NCBI GenBank assembly: GCA_005888075.1
Contig: VBKD01000174.1
Span: forward strand, 4,061-68,060
Source of the DNA: Chloroflexota bacterium
GTDB taxonomy: Bacteria; Chloroflexota; Dormibacteria; Dormibacterales; Dormibacteraceae
Direction of reading: 5' to 3'
Length of the DNA: 64,000 bases
Numbering within the stretch: position 1 is the stretch's first letter; each line of letters begins with the position of its first letter. The notes under the pieces were generated by a model. It did not search any database. It saw only the letters and a list, made by a program, of their open reading frames with translations, and was not told where the DNA came from. The translations under genes were made by a program, and so were the position numbers. Positions 16,242-25,491 of the stretch are shown in pieces.

Positions 16242-17597
16242 TTGGACCAGCGGGTCTCGAGAGTGAGCCGGCCGCTGCGAGCGCTCATCGTCGCCGTCCC
16301 CGCCACGGGCGTGATCCTCACCGCCGCTGCTGCCGCGGCAGGAGGCTTTACCCCGGTGCAGCCGTGGCGTTGGCTGCTCATCCCGGTCTGTTTGGGCGGG
16401 GTTTTGATCGCGGAGAAGTTTCCGGTCAAGATAGGACTCGAGCAGGAGGTGACTCTCGGCGCGCTCCCATGCCTGGTGGCGGTCCTGCTGCTCCCGGCCG
16501 GCGTCGGCCCGGCCACGGCGGGGTTGAGCGTGCTGGCCGGCGGCTGGCTGATGCGCCGGCCGTGGCGCGATGCTGTTTACAACGCCGGCAATATGCTCGT
16601 GTCGTCGGCGCCCGTGGCGCTCATCGGGCCGGTCCCCCCAGACCCGGAGGCCGAGCTGGACTTCATGGCCACGGTACAGGGGGCCCTGTTCATCCTGCTG
16701 AACCTCGGCGTTGGCGTCGTGCCCGTGGCTCTGCGCACCGGTCGTTCGTACTGGTCGGTGCTGAAGCAGACAGCCGGGATGATCTGGCCGGCCTCTGTCG
16801 CGCTGGGTGCCTGTGCCGTGAGCATGGCCATGCTGGCGGTTGATTCTCCGGCCGCCGCGCCGCTGCCGCTCATCGTCCTGCCGCTGATCTATCGGATGAA
16901 CCTCGCGATCGAGGCCCACGCCAAGTCCAACGAGCAGCTAGCCGGTGTGCTCGCAGCGCAGCGCCGCTTCCTGACCGATGTCTCGCACCAGGTGGCGACA
17001 CCGCTCGCGACGATCATGACCAACCTGACCATGCTCAGCCGCGCGACGCGTGGAGAGTCGGCGCAGGAGGCTGTGGCGGACAGCGTGGCCGAGGCCGAGC
17101 GCATGAAGCGGATGCTTGGCAGGCTTCGGGCGCTCGCCCACTCGGATGAGGACGTGCCGTTGCGTCGCGAGCTCGTCGATCTGGCCGAGCTCACCGCCGA
17201 CGTCGTGCGCGCCTATGCGGCGCAGGCCGGCACGTCAGGCGTGGCTTTGGTCACCGAGGTCAACGCTCACCCCCGGATAAGAGCCGACAAAGACCTCCTG
17301 CGCGAGGCGGTCGCCAACCTGGTCGACAACGCCCTCCGCCACAGCCCGCGAGGGGGGCGCGTGAGGTTGCGGGTCGATCGCGGTTCGTCCGGACCGACGA
17401 TCACGGTCACCGACAGCGGACCGGGGATCGATGAGGACCGCCTGTCGCACCTTTTCGAGCGATTTCAGCGAAGTGAGTCGGGCAGTGGCCTGGGCCTGGC
17501 CATAGTGCGCCGCGTCGTAGAGCGTCACGGCGGCACCATCCAAGTGCAGAGTCAGCGCGGCGAGGGCAGCGCGTTCACCATCGAGCTGCCGGGCTGA
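16242..17597 (+). CDS. Membrane sensor histidine kinase
   Basis: About 451 aa. Residues 1-220 contain six to seven hydrophobic helices with little extracytoplasmic domain, so sensing is probably intramembrane. HisKA carries the phosphorylated His249 (FLTDVSHQVATPL). The ATPase domain has the N box (NLVDNALRHSP), G1 (DSGPGID), F box (LFERFQRSESG) and G2 (GSGLGLAIV). The start is TTG 16242 with GGAG four bases upstream; GTG 16263 is an in-frame alternative. It is cotranscribed with the preceding response regulator, its likely partner. Confidence 0.92.
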   Translation: MDQRVSRVSRPLRALIVAVPATGVILTAAAAAAGGFTPVQPWRWLLIPVCLGGVLIAEKFPVKIGLEQEVTLGALPCLVAVLLLPAGVGPATAGLSVLAGGWLMRRPWRDAVYNAGNMLVSSAPVALIGPVPPDPEAELDFMATVQGALFILLNLGVGVVPVALRTGRSYWSVLKQTAGMIWPASVALGACAVSMAMLAVDSPAAAPLPLIVLPLIYRMNLAIEAHAKSNEQLAGVLAAQRRFLTDVSHQVATPLATIMTNLTMLSRATRGESAQEAVADSVAEAERMKRMLGRLRALAHSDEDVPLRRELVDLAELTADVVRAYAAQAGTSGVALVTEVNAHPRIRADKDLLREAVANLVDNALRHSPRGGRVRLRVDRGSSGPTITVTDSGPGIDEDRLSHLFERFQRSESGSGLGLAIVRRVVERHGGTIQVQSQRGEGSAFTIELPG

Positions 17598-17776
17598 CCC
17601 TCAGGGTCCTAGCGGACGAGTCCTCCGTCATACGGCTGCCCGGCCACCGCGTTCAGGCCGCAGACCCACTTGAACACCTGCTGTCCGTTGCCACCACCGA
17701 GCACCGTCATTGAGCTTACTTTTCGCTTCGCAATGGCCTAGGAAACCCTTGCGCTCAGTTGATCTAACTTACGTCC

Positions 17777-19378
17777 GTGGCCATGATCGTTTGCCCTCAG
17801 CCGCAAGCCGCCGAGATTGCTCTTGACGTCATGCGCCGAGGTGGCAATGCGGTCGACGCGGCGATCACATGTGCATTCGTGCAGGGCGTGATCGATCCGC
17901 AGATGTGTGGCATCGGCGGATGCGGAGTAATGCTCGTTCACAGCCCGACCAATGGCGACGCGCTGGTCGAGTTCTACTCCACCGCGGGCTCGCGGGCACG
18001 AGAGAATCAGTGGGAGCGGGTGTTCATCCGCGAAGCGGCGGATCGCTATGGCTATGTGCTCGAAGGCTGGGTCAACGACGTTGGCTATCAGTCCATCGGC
18101 GTTCCGGGCACCGTTGCTGGACTCTATGAGGCGCTGACCAGGTTCGGCACCATTTCATGGGACCAGGCGATCGCGCCCGCGATCCCGCTCGCGCGGGACG
18201 GGTTTCCGGTCAGCGGCTACATGCACGGCTACTGGACCGCCGACTACGGGCCCGATGTCGTGCCCAACAGCCGGCGCATCCAGGCAACTCCTGAGGCGAA
18301 AGCGATCTACACGCACGATGGCAGGCTCTATGCAATCGGCGAGCTCATGGTCCAGGCGGACTACGCCCGCACGCTCGAGAGGCTGGCCGCGGAGGGGCCT
18401 GATGTCTTTTACAAAGGCGAGATCGCCGACACCATGGCGGCCGACTTCGAGGCCAATGGCGGATACGTGACCAAGGACGATCTGGAGGGCTACCGGGTCA
18501 ATGTGACCGAGCCACTGCGCGGTTCCTATCGGAACTTGCAGATCGCCTCGGCGGGCCCGCCCGCCGGCGGCGTGACCCTGTTGCAGATGTTGAATTTCCT
18601 CGAGGGCTACGACCTGGGGACTCAGGGCTGGCCGAGCACGGAGGCGGCCCGGCTGCGGGTGGAGGCGATGGCGTGGGCCGTCGCCGATCGTGAGCTGCAC
18701 ATCGCCGATCCGCGGTTCGTCGAGATCCCCACAGGCGCGCTTGCCGACAAGCAGTACGCGGCAAAAGCCAGACAGATTGTCTCCACGGCGGCTGGTCGCG
18801 GACTTGCTCACGACAGGCCTGAAACATCGCAGGTATGCGTTGTCGATGATGTGGGCAACGCGGTGTCATTGACGCACACGCTTGGTTCGGCCAGCGGTGT
18901 GGTGACGCCTGGCCTTGGCTTTGGCTACAACGACTACATGAACTGCTTTGACCCCCGGCCCGGACGGCCCAACTCCGTCCAGCCCGGCAAGACACGCGTC
19001 ACGATGATGACTCCGACGATGGTGTTCGATCGCGGCAGGCTGCACATTTGCGTGGGGGCGCCCGGCGGGACGAAAATCGTCACCGGAATTCTCCAGACCC
19101 TGGTGAACGTCATCGATCACGATATGTCGCCGGTCGAGGCGGTCAGCGCGCCGCGCATCGACTTCCAGGGTGCGACGGTGCAGGCGGAGGGCCGGATACC
19201 GCGCTCTGTCTGCGAAGGCTTGGAGAGGCTGGGTTACGAGGTCAACCGCCGGACCCTTAACTACGATTCATACTTCGCACGTCCGCAGCTCATCGTGCGG
19301 GACCGCGACGGCCACCTGCGTGGGGCGTCGGATCCTCGAAAGGACGGGGGCGTGGCTTTGGACACTGAGAGAGCTTGA
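17777..19378 (+). CDS. Gamma-glutamyltransferase family protein
   Basis: About 533 aa, Ntn-hydrolase fold. Shows MRRGGNAVDAAI near the start, the IGGCGVMLV core, the processing/nucleophile region PETSQVCVVDD (Thr350 as putative autocleavage site) and GAPGGTKIVTGI. Family members cleave gamma-glutamyl bonds (for example in glutathione) after self-processing into two subunits. There is no signal peptide, so it should be cytoplasmic, unlike classical periplasmic GGT. The usual LSSMSP oxyanion segment reads VTMMTP, so substrate preference may differ. GTG 17777 lies 6 nt after TAACTT, a leaderless-type start. It overlaps the SDR gene by TTGA. Confidence 0.87.
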   Translation: MAMIVCPQPQAAEIALDVMRRGGNAVDAAITCAFVQGVIDPQMCGIGGCGVMLVHSPTNGDALVEFYSTAGSRARENQWERVFIREAADRYGYVLEGWVNDVGYQSIGVPGTVAGLYEALTRFGTISWDQAIAPAIPLARDGFPVSGYMHGYWTADYGPDVVPNSRRIQATPEAKAIYTHDGRLYAIGELMVQADYARTLERLAAEGPDVFYKGEIADTMAADFEANGGYVTKDDLEGYRVNVTEPLRGSYRNLQIASAGPPAGGVTLLQMLNFLEGYDLGTQGWPSTEAARLRVEAMAWAVADRELHIADPRFVEIPTGALADKQYAAKARQIVSTAAGRGLAHDRPETSQVCVVDDVGNAVSLTHTLGSASGVVTPGLGFGYNDYMNCFDPRPGRPNSVQPGKTRVTMMTPTMVFDRGRLHICVGAPGGTKIVTGILQTLVNVIDHDMSPVEAVSAPRIDFQGATVQAEGRIPRSVCEGLERLGYEVNRRTLNYDSYFARPQLIVRDRDGHLRGASDPRKDGGVALDTERA

Positions 19379-20112
19379 GTTTCAAGAACAAGGTCGCCCT
19401 GATCACCGGTGGCGGTCGCGGCATAGGAGCAGCGACAGCTCAGCTGTTTGCCGCCCAGGGAGCCAGGGTTGCCGTGTCGGATATGGACATCGCGCCGGCC
19501 GAAGAGGTGGCCGGGCCAATCAAGGGCTTGGCCGTCGCGTGTGATGTCACGAACCGCGAGCAGGTCGAGGGCTTGGTGGCGCGCACCGTGAGCGAGCTTG
19601 GGCGGCTGGACGTGCTGGTGTGCTGTGCCGGCATCACGCGAGACAACCTTCTCTTCAAGATGACCGACGAAGACTGGGACTCCGTGATCGACACACACCT
19701 CAAGGGCACGTTCCTGTGCGCACGTGCGGCACAAAAGCCGATGGTCGAGCAGAAATACGGAAAGATGGTGTTTCTCTCGTCGACGTCAGCCCTGGGCAAT
19801 CGCGGACAGACGAACTACTCAGCCGCGAAAGCAGGGCTTCAGGCCATGGCACGCACGCTGGCCATCGAGCTCGGACCCTTCAACGTCAATGTCAACGCGG
19901 TCGCGCCCGGCTTCATCGAGACTCGCATGACGCGGGCGACCGCCGAACGCCTAGGCGTGGATTTCGAGGCCTTCAAGGTGGGCGCCGCGTCACAGATTCC
20001 GCTGCGGCGCGTCGGACAGCCGGAGGACGTGGCGAACGTGATCGGTTTTCTGTGCTCCGACGAGGCGGGATTCGTCTCGGGACAGACCCTTTACGTGCGA
20101 GGGGGGCCGTAG
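19375..20112 (+). CDS. SDR family oxidoreductase (FabG-like)
   Basis: About 245 aa, a classical short-chain dehydrogenase. NAD(P) binding motif TGGGRGIG (residues 11-18); catalytic Ser138-Tyr148-Lys152 in SSTSALGNRGQTNYSAAK. The NNAG structural motif is CCAG, and the tetrad Asn before LKG is His (DTHLKGTF), substitutions seen in some non-FabG members. VRRVGQPEDVANV and a C-terminal GGP are typical. It starts at TTG 19375 overlapping the GGT stop, so the two are coupled; a shared pathway is possible but not obvious. 3-oxoacyl-ACP reductase is the nearest general name; the substrate is unknown. Confidence 0.9.
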   Translation: MSFKNKVALITGGGRGIGAATAQLFAAQGARVAVSDMDIAPAEEVAGPIKGLAVACDVTNREQVEGLVARTVSELGRLDVLVCCAGITRDNLLFKMTDEDWDSVIDTHLKGTFLCARAAQKPMVEQKYGKMVFLSSTSALGNRGQTNYSAAKAGLQAMARTLAIELGPFNVNVNAVAPGFIETRMTRATAERLGVDFEAFKVGAASQIPLRRVGQPEDVANVIGFLCSDEAGFVSGQTLYVRGGP

Positions 20113-20476
20113 CTCTCTCTCCCTGACTGCGGGACCGGCCGGATGGGCACCGCCTCGCGCGCGTCTCTTATCTATGCGGCCCGGCGGAGGCGCAGCAAGG
20201 AGGGGGGTCGCCCAGCGTTGAACAGCTTTATGAATCGGCTACTGGGCCAAGTCAGGCGACGGTTGAGCAGGCGAACTGCTGTTCGCCGGATCACCCTTCG
20301 GCGCTCGGATCCTCGAGTTCAGATCGAGTTCGGGCGATGGGCTGGTCCCCTGCCTGTCCCGGCCCGGGTGGGAACCCCCAGGGTTGACTCGCCCGCACAG
20401 CGTCTGTTAGGGTGACCCGGTTCTCTGGGGGATCCGGCCACCGCGGGGCGGATTCACGAACTTTTAGGGGTAGGCA
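20113..20476 (+). promoter_or_regulatory. Long leader/intergenic region before LysM-CHAP gene
   Basis: This 364-bp stretch has no credible gene. It contains a perfect hairpin GGCGAAC-TGCT-GTTCGCC (20270-20287), a repeated CGAGTTC, and from about 20355 a GC-rich structured segment (GGGAACCCCCAGGG, then TTAGGGTGACCCGG and GATCCGG) just before the AGGGGTAGG ribosome-binding site. Cell-wall hydrolase genes of this type often carry a cyclic-di-AMP (ydaO) riboswitch. Parts resemble it (GGGAACCC followed by GGGTTGACTC, compare GGGGTGAATC), but the conserved CAGCTAACC is not visible, so I call only an undefined structured leader. Confidence 0.35.
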
Positions 20477-21433
20477 TTGCGAATTAATCGTTACCTGACC
20501 CATGCCGTCGTGCTCGGAATAGCGGTCGCAATGTCTAGTTATGCATCGGTTGACCGCCAATTTCCGACCTATTTGACGGCAAGGCTTGGAGCAGTCAACG
20601 CGGAAGCCGTCGTCGCCTCGGGTGGCGGCACGTTCGGCGACATCTCGCTTGGCCGCTACAGCACGATCATCAAGCCCCTGTCGATCCCGACCTCCGCGCC
20701 GGTCAACCACAAGCCGTTCAGCTACACGGTCGCGGCGGGTGAGAACCTCGGCGCCATCGCATCCAAGTTCCACGTGAGCGTCGCCGAGATCCGGTGGTCG
20801 AACACCAACCTCATCTCTAGCGACTCTGTCGCGACCGGCGACCAGATCACCATTCCGCCTGTGCACGGCATCGTCGTCACCGCCAAGGCGAGTGACACGG
20901 TTGAGGGCCTGGGCGGCAAGTACCAGGTCGATCCGCAGGTCATCATCGACTTCAACCGCCTGCGAAGCTCGCAGGTTCCGGCGGGAACCGTTCTCGTCAT
21001 TCCTGGCGGAGTCGGCGGCGCGTTTCCTCCGCCTCCCGCGCTTTACCAGCTGCTTGGGCGCACAGGCACCTCGGTCGCCTACTCGGTCCGGGTGGTCGGA
21101 TGCTGCCTCGGTCCGTACGTCAACAACAAGTTCCCGGCCGGCTGGTGCACCTACTACGTCGCGACCAAGCGCAACGTGACGTGGAACGGCGACGCCGGTT
21201 ACTGGTACGCCAACGCGTCAGCGCAGGGCTACCCGGTGGGCCCCACCCCGAAGGTCGGCTCGATCATGGTGACCTGGGAGAGCTGGGCGGGCCACGTGGC
21301 GTACGTCGAGGCGGTCAATCCGGATGGGTCGTGGACCGTCTCCGAGATGAACTGGGTCGCGTTCAACGTCATCGACGAGCGCACCATCAAACCGGGCCAG
21401 CTTGGTCAGAAGCTGGTGGGGTTCATCTACTAG
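20477..21433 (+). CDS. Secreted LysM-CHAP cell-wall hydrolase
   Basis: About 318 aa. A hydrophobic N-terminal segment suggests export. First LysM at about residues 80-127 (FSYTVAAGENLGAIASKFHVS...DQITIPP), a second degenerate LysM at 129-175, and a C-terminal CHAP amidase/peptidase domain with catalytic Cys in PAGWCTYYVATKRNVTW and His in WAGHVAYVEAV. It should bind peptidoglycan and cut peptide or amide bonds, as in separation or resuscitation enzymes. TTG 20477 has AGGGGTAGG upstream. Its stop overlaps the convergent MFS gene (CTAG). The long leader suggests RNA-level control. Confidence 0.88.
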   Translation: MRINRYLTHAVVLGIAVAMSSYASVDRQFPTYLTARLGAVNAEAVVASGGGTFGDISLGRYSTIIKPLSIPTSAPVNHKPFSYTVAAGENLGAIASKFHVSVAEIRWSNTNLISSDSVATGDQITIPPVHGIVVTAKASDTVEGLGGKYQVDPQVIIDFNRLRSSQVPAGTVLVIPGGVGGAFPPPPALYQLLGRTGTSVAYSVRVVGCCLGPYVNNKFPAGWCTYYVATKRNVTWNGDAGYWYANASAQGYPVGPTPKVGSIMVTWESWAGHVAYVEAVNPDGSWTVSEMNWVAFNVIDERTIKPGQLGQKLVGFIY

Positions 21434-22740
21434 GCAGGAACCGGCTCGGGCTCCCGCGCCGCCCACTCGTCTTCCATCGCCTGCACGTCACGCTTGACCG
21501 TTCGCAACCCGGTCGCCGCGACCACGGCCGCCAGGATGAGAAGCGTGGGCGAGGTGATCAAGAGCGCGGCCTGAAGGTTGTGGCCGAGGCGGTCCGATAG
21601 GAAGCCCACGTCGAAGGTCGAGTGCGAGTCCCCGAACACGTGGGACACGAACAGCAGCATCGTGACCGCGCTCGCCCGCAGCGCGGGCGAGACGACGTTC
21701 TGTGAGACAGCGGTGAACGGACCTGAGTAGAGGTACAGGCAGACCACCGTCACAAGAAAGACAGGGATGAAGACGGGGATCGGGCCGACGTTCAGCGGCG
21801 CGAGAAGGGCGATCGTGATGAGAATCGCGCCCAGCAGAAAGCCGGCGATGCCGACCTCGAGGTGTGCAGCCGAGGACGTGCGTGCACGCCGATCGGCGAG
21901 CCAACCGCCGGCGAGGGTGCCGATGAGGCCGCCCACAACGATCACAACGCCCGCCACCAGCCCGGCTTCCTTGACCGACATGTTGAATCTGCGGTTCAGC
22001 ACGAACGGCAGCCAAAAGGCATTCGACGCGAGGACGAAGTAGAGGAGCGTCTGGGAGATGATCGTCGCCCGCAGTGTTGGAATGCGCATCAGGTCGAGGA
22101 ACTTCCGAAAGCTTGCCTCCGCGGTTTTAGCCAGCGCCGGGCCTCGCCTCTCGGCGCTGCCGCGCAGCGGCTCGCGCAGCCCGAACGCCAGGAGGGCAAA
22201 GAGCAGGCCCGGAATCGCGGCGAAGTAGAAGGCCGCTCGCCAGCCGAAGGCGTCGGCGATGAAGCCGCCGCCGGCGAAACCGATCGCGATGCCTAACGTG
22301 CTGCCCGCCCCCCAGACAGACATGGCCCGCGCGCGCTGCTCCTTGGGGAAGTAGTCCGACAGCAAGGACGTCCCGGCGGGGTAGTAGCTGGCCTCGCCTA
22401 TGCCGACCGCCGCCCTGCCGAGGAAGAGCTGAAGGAAATTGCGGGCGAAGCCGCTGAATAGGGTGGCGATGCTCCAGATCGCCACGCCTACGCCGATCAC
22501 GACGCGCCTGGCTCCACGGTCGCCCCAATAGCCGAACGGGAGCGCGGCGATGGCGTAGACGAGGAGGAACGCCGTCCCCAAAAGGCCGAACTGGGCGTCG
22601 TTGATGTTGAGGTCGCGCTGGATGAGGGGGCCGGCCGACGAAGCGACCCAACGATCCATGTAGTTCAGGAGGTTGATGCCAACCATCACGGCGAGCACGT
22701 AACGTGAGTAGCGTCGTGCCAACTGAGGAATTATGCGCAT
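21430..22740 (-). CDS. MFS transporter, spinster-like
   Basis: About 436 aa with 12 predicted helices. LLNYMDRWV in TM1, the loop 2-3 motif PFGYWGDRGARR (MFS motif A) and AVGIGEASYYPAGTSLLSDYFP in TM4 match the spinster-like/ACS subgroup, which includes lipid, sugar-acid and organic-anion transporters. ATG 22740 is chosen; TTG 22752 is an in-frame extension without support. The gene is divergent from tRNA-Tyr and convergent with the LysM-CHAP gene. Substrate cannot be predicted from sequence. Confidence 0.88.
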   Translation of the reverse strand: MRIIPQLARRYSRYVLAVMVGINLLNYMDRWVASSAGPLIQRDLNINDAQFGLLGTAFLLVYAIAALPFGYWGDRGARRVVIGVGVAIWSIATLFSGFARNFLQLFLGRAAVGIGEASYYPAGTSLLSDYFPKEQRARAMSVWGAGSTLGIAIGFAGGGFIADAFGWRAAFYFAAIPGLLFALLAFGLREPLRGSAERRGPALAKTAEASFRKFLDLMRIPTLRATIISQTLLYFVLASNAFWLPFVLNRRFNMSVKEAGLVAGVVIVVGGLIGTLAGGWLADRRARTSSAAHLEVGIAGFLLGAILITIALLAPLNVGPIPVFIPVFLVTVVCLYLYSGPFTAVSQNVVSPALRASAVTMLLFVSHVFGDSHSTFDVGFLSDRLGHNLQAALLITSPTLLILAAVVAATGLRTVKRDVQAMEDEWAAREPEPVPA

Positions 22741-22792
22741 CGGGCCGGGCAAGGCCCAGGGCCGGATTGCGTACGATTACGTCTCGCCAAGT

Positions 22793-22875
22793 GGGTCGGC
22801 TGGGCATTGGCGAGCTCAAGTGGCTGTAAACCACCCGCGAAAGCTGTGGGGGTTCAAATCCCTCCCGGCCCACCA
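22793..22875 (+). tRNA. tRNA-Tyr (anticodon GTA), CCA encoded
   Basis: A class II tRNA: acceptor GGGTCGG pairs with CCGGCCC, D-stem GGGC with GCTC, anticodon stem GTGG with CCAC around CTGTAAA (anticodon GTA at 22826-22828), a long variable arm (22835-22847), and T-stem GGGGG with CCCTC around TTCAAAT. Discriminator A22872 is followed by encoded CCA (22873-22875). TACGAT at 22772-22777 may be its -10 box. Confidence 0.95.
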
Positions 22876-22997
22876 CCCCGATCGCCAATCTGCAAAGACC
22901 TGGGGCAATTTGCGCTCATGCATGAGGACGAGCGACCCGGCGCTCAGCTAGGCGGTTGTGATCCGGGCCAGGTGGGCACGGATTAGACGCACGCGGG

Positions 22998-24611
22998 ATG
23001 GGCGAGAGCGCGAACGCCGTCTCCACCTGGACCCCACTGCGGATCGGCGTGTTCCGCACCATGTGGATCGCCGTGCTGGTCAGCAATATCGGGACCTGGA
23101 TGCAGACGGTCGGCGCGCAGTGGCTCGTCGTGCACCTGCCCCACGCCGCGATCCTGGTCGCCCTGGTCCAGGCGGCGGACTACCTGCCCGATTCGCTTTT
23201 CGCCCTCGTCGGCGGCGCGCTCGCCGACGTATTCGACCGCCGGCGGCTGCTCATCGTCGTGCAGCTGTGCCTCACTGTCGTCGGCCTGGCGCTGACCGTG
23301 CTGACATTCGTCGGGCTCATGCCGCCTCCTGTGCTGATCGTGTTCACCTTCGTCTTGGGCTTCTCGTCGGTGTTCTCGAATCCCGCTTATCAGTCGCTCG
23401 TGCCTGAGCTGGTGCCACGGAAGCAGCTGCGGGCCGCGTCCGCTCTCGGATCGATCAACATCAACCTGGCCCGCCTGATCGGTCCGGCGCTGGCCGGTGT
23501 CCTGATCGCGACGATTGGCGTGCCCGCAGTGTTCGCGCTGAACGCGCTGAGCTACCTGTTCTATGGCATCGTGGTCGCGGCGTGGCGACCGCCGCCGGGC
23601 GGCGCGAGAGAGCTTCCGGAGCCTTTTCTGTCCGCCATGGCCGCGGGCGGACGCTACATCCTCAACGCTCCTGTGGTGAAGCGGGTGCTGTTGCGCTCGA
23701 CCCTCTTCCTGGTGCCGGCCAGCGTCCTGTGGACGCTGCTACCGCTGATCGCAACTCAACGGCTGCGACTTGGCGCTGACGGCTACGGGCTCCTGCTCGG
23801 CGCACTGGGCGCCGGTGCGGTCGCGGGCGCGCTTTTGCTGCCGCGGCTCAGGGAGCGTGTCTCGGCCAACGTCCTGATGCTTGCGGCGAGCGTGGCCTAT
23901 GCGATCGTGCTGGTGCTCATCGTCTCAGTGTCGAACGCGCTCCTTGCCGTCATCGTGCTGCTGCCGGCGGGTGCGGCATGGATCGCGGTGCTGTCAGACG
24001 TCAACGCTGAGCTCCAGCTATTTCTGCCTGCGTGGGTCCGCGCCCGTGGCCTTTCGGTCTATCAGATGGTTCTGTTCACCGCCCAGGCCGTTGGCGCGCT
24101 GGTCTGGGGGGCGATCGCCGAGCCGTTGGGTGTGGCCCCTGCCTTCCTGATCGCCGCCGCCGCCATGGTCGCCGGCGTGGCGACCTTGGGCTTGTGGCCA
24201 TTCATCGAAACATCCGGAATGAACCGGCGCACCATGGCGTACTGGCCCGAGCCACACCTGGTCTTCGAGCCAAAGTCGGACAGCAGGCCGGTCGTCGTCA
24301 AGATCGTGTACACGATCGCCCCTGAGAAGGAACATGCATTTTTGGAGGCGATGGCTCGCGTCCGCCTCTCGCGGCTGCGTACCGGAGCGACCCTGTGGGA
24401 TCTCTACCGAGATGGTGAGGTGGCGCACAGCTTCGTGGAGATTTACACCATGCCCAACTGGGACGAGCATATGCGCCAGCACCGCCACCGGATGACCGGC
24501 ACCGATCGCGAATTCGAGGAACAGGCGAATGCGCTTTCCGACCCGCCACCGGATGTCTCGCACCTGATCTCGGTGGGCCACCTACCAGGGTCAGGAGTCT
24601 CGACGCCTTGA
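22998..24611 (+). CDS. MFS_3 (EntS-like) exporter with C-terminal ABM-like domain
   Basis: About 537 aa. Residues 1-400 form 12 membrane helices with GTWMQTVGAQWLV, GGALADVFDRRRLL and SSVFSNPAYQSLVPELV, characteristic of the MFS_3/EntS family of drug and siderophore exporters. Residues 420-535 form a cytoplasmic dimeric alpha-beta domain (VVVKIVYTIAPEKEHAFLEA, TLWDLYRDGE, SFVEIYTMPNWDEHMRQH) similar to antibiotic-biosynthesis-monooxygenase domains fused to this transporter family. ATG 22998 has only a weak ribosome-binding site. No neighbouring biosynthetic genes reveal the substrate. Confidence 0.88.
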   Translation: MGESANAVSTWTPLRIGVFRTMWIAVLVSNIGTWMQTVGAQWLVVHLPHAAILVALVQAADYLPDSLFALVGGALADVFDRRRLLIVVQLCLTVVGLALTVLTFVGLMPPPVLIVFTFVLGFSSVFSNPAYQSLVPELVPRKQLRAASALGSININLARLIGPALAGVLIATIGVPAVFALNALSYLFYGIVVAAWRPPPGGARELPEPFLSAMAAGGRYILNAPVVKRVLLRSTLFLVPASVLWTLLPLIATQRLRLGADGYGLLLGALGAGAVAGALLLPRLRERVSANVLMLAASVAYAIVLVLIVSVSNALLAVIVLLPAGAAWIAVLSDVNAELQLFLPAWVRARGLSVYQMVLFTAQAVGALVWGAIAEPLGVAPAFLIAAAAMVAGVATLGLWPFIETSGMNRRTMAYWPEPHLVFEPKSDSRPVVVKIVYTIAPEKEHAFLEAMARVRLSRLRTGATLWDLYRDGEVAHSFVEIYTMPNWDEHMRQHRHRMTGTDREFEEQANALSDPPPDVSHLISVGHLPGSGVSTP

Positions 24612-24645
24612 GAGCGGACGCGCTCGTTATTGGCGGCCTGCAGAT

Positions 24646-25491
24646 TTATCCCTTCAATCCGCCGGCGGCGAGGCCGGACACGATCCGCCGCTGGGCGATG
24701 AGCACAAGGATCACGATCGGGAGCGTCGTCGCCACGACCCCAGCGTCGATGATGTTGTAGAAGACCTGGTACTTGCTCTGGCCCAGGTTCACGATCGCGA
24801 GCGGAGCGGTGTACCGGTTCGGATCGGACATGAACGACAGAGCGAAGACGAAGTCGTTCCAGCAAAGAATGAAGGAGATGATGGCGGCGGTGAAGACACC
24901 TGGAAGCGCCAGGGGCAGCACGATCCTGCGCAGAACCTGCAATGGTGTGGCCCCGTCAACCGTGGCCGCCTCTTCGATCTCCTTGGGGATCTCGTCGAAG
25001 ATGCTGACCAGGATCCATAGTCCGATCGGGATGGCGTAGATGAGATAGGTGATGATGAGGCTGAGGTAGCTGTTGAGAAAGTTGATGTTCCGATACACGA
25101 AGAACAGCGGGCCCACCATGGCGATCACCGGAAAAAAGCCGATAGCCAGGACGAACCCGAGCACGGCGGCGCGAGCGTTCTGAGCGAGGCGCACCAGGGC
25201 GTAGGCGGTCAGGATGCCCGTCACGAGGGCGATCGCGGTCGCTCCGGCCGCGACAAGCACGCTGTTGGCAAGCGGAAGGAGGAAGTTTCCAGCCACGAAC
25301 AGCTGGTTGTAGCTGTTCAGGGAGGCATGGTCCGGCCAGAGCCCATGCACCGCCTGTGTCAGCTCGGTATTGGACTTCAGAGAAGTGATCAAGACCCAGT
25401 AGAACGGGAACAGCGAGAAGAGCAGGATCACCAATATCACGAGGTAAAAGCCGGCGCTGCCGGCCCAACTCCGCGCGCGGATCGCCGTCAT
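24646..25491 (-). CDS. Sugar ABC transporter permease (MalG type)
   Basis: About 281 aa, six membrane helices, with the EAA loop EEAATVDGATPLQVLRRIVLP that contacts the ATPase. Belongs to the carbohydrate-uptake-1 inner-membrane subunits of the MalG side. ATG 25491 overlaps the stop of the upstream permease (ATGA), and a longer in-frame reading upstream is only an antisense-like shadow of that permease. It is last in a three-gene operon with binding protein and MalF-type permease. No ATP-binding subunit is encoded nearby, so a shared ATPase (MsiK-like) is expected elsewhere. Confidence 0.92.
   Translation of the reverse strand: MTAIRARSWAGSAGFYLVILVILLFSLFPFYWVLITSLKSNTELTQAVHGLWPDHASLNSYNQLFVAGNFLLPLANSVLVAAGATAIALVTGILTAYALVRLAQNARAAVLGFVLAIGFFPVIAMVGPLFFVYRNINFLNSYLSLIITYLIYAIPIGLWILVSIFDEIPKEIEEAATVDGATPLQVLRRIVLPLALPGVFTAAIISFILCWNDFVFALSFMSDPNRYTAPLAIVNLGQSKYQVFYNIIDAGVVATTLPIVILVLIAQRRIVSGLAAGGLKG

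Noticed and set aside
17609..17710. 33-codon minus-strand frame (MTVLGGGNGQQVF start, CGLNAVAG middle) between the kinase and GGT genes
   Set aside because: No Shine-Dalgarno, no TANNNT box at the right distance and no recognisable motif; a peptide-precursor idea (Cys near the C-terminus) was not supported by any maturation gene nearby.
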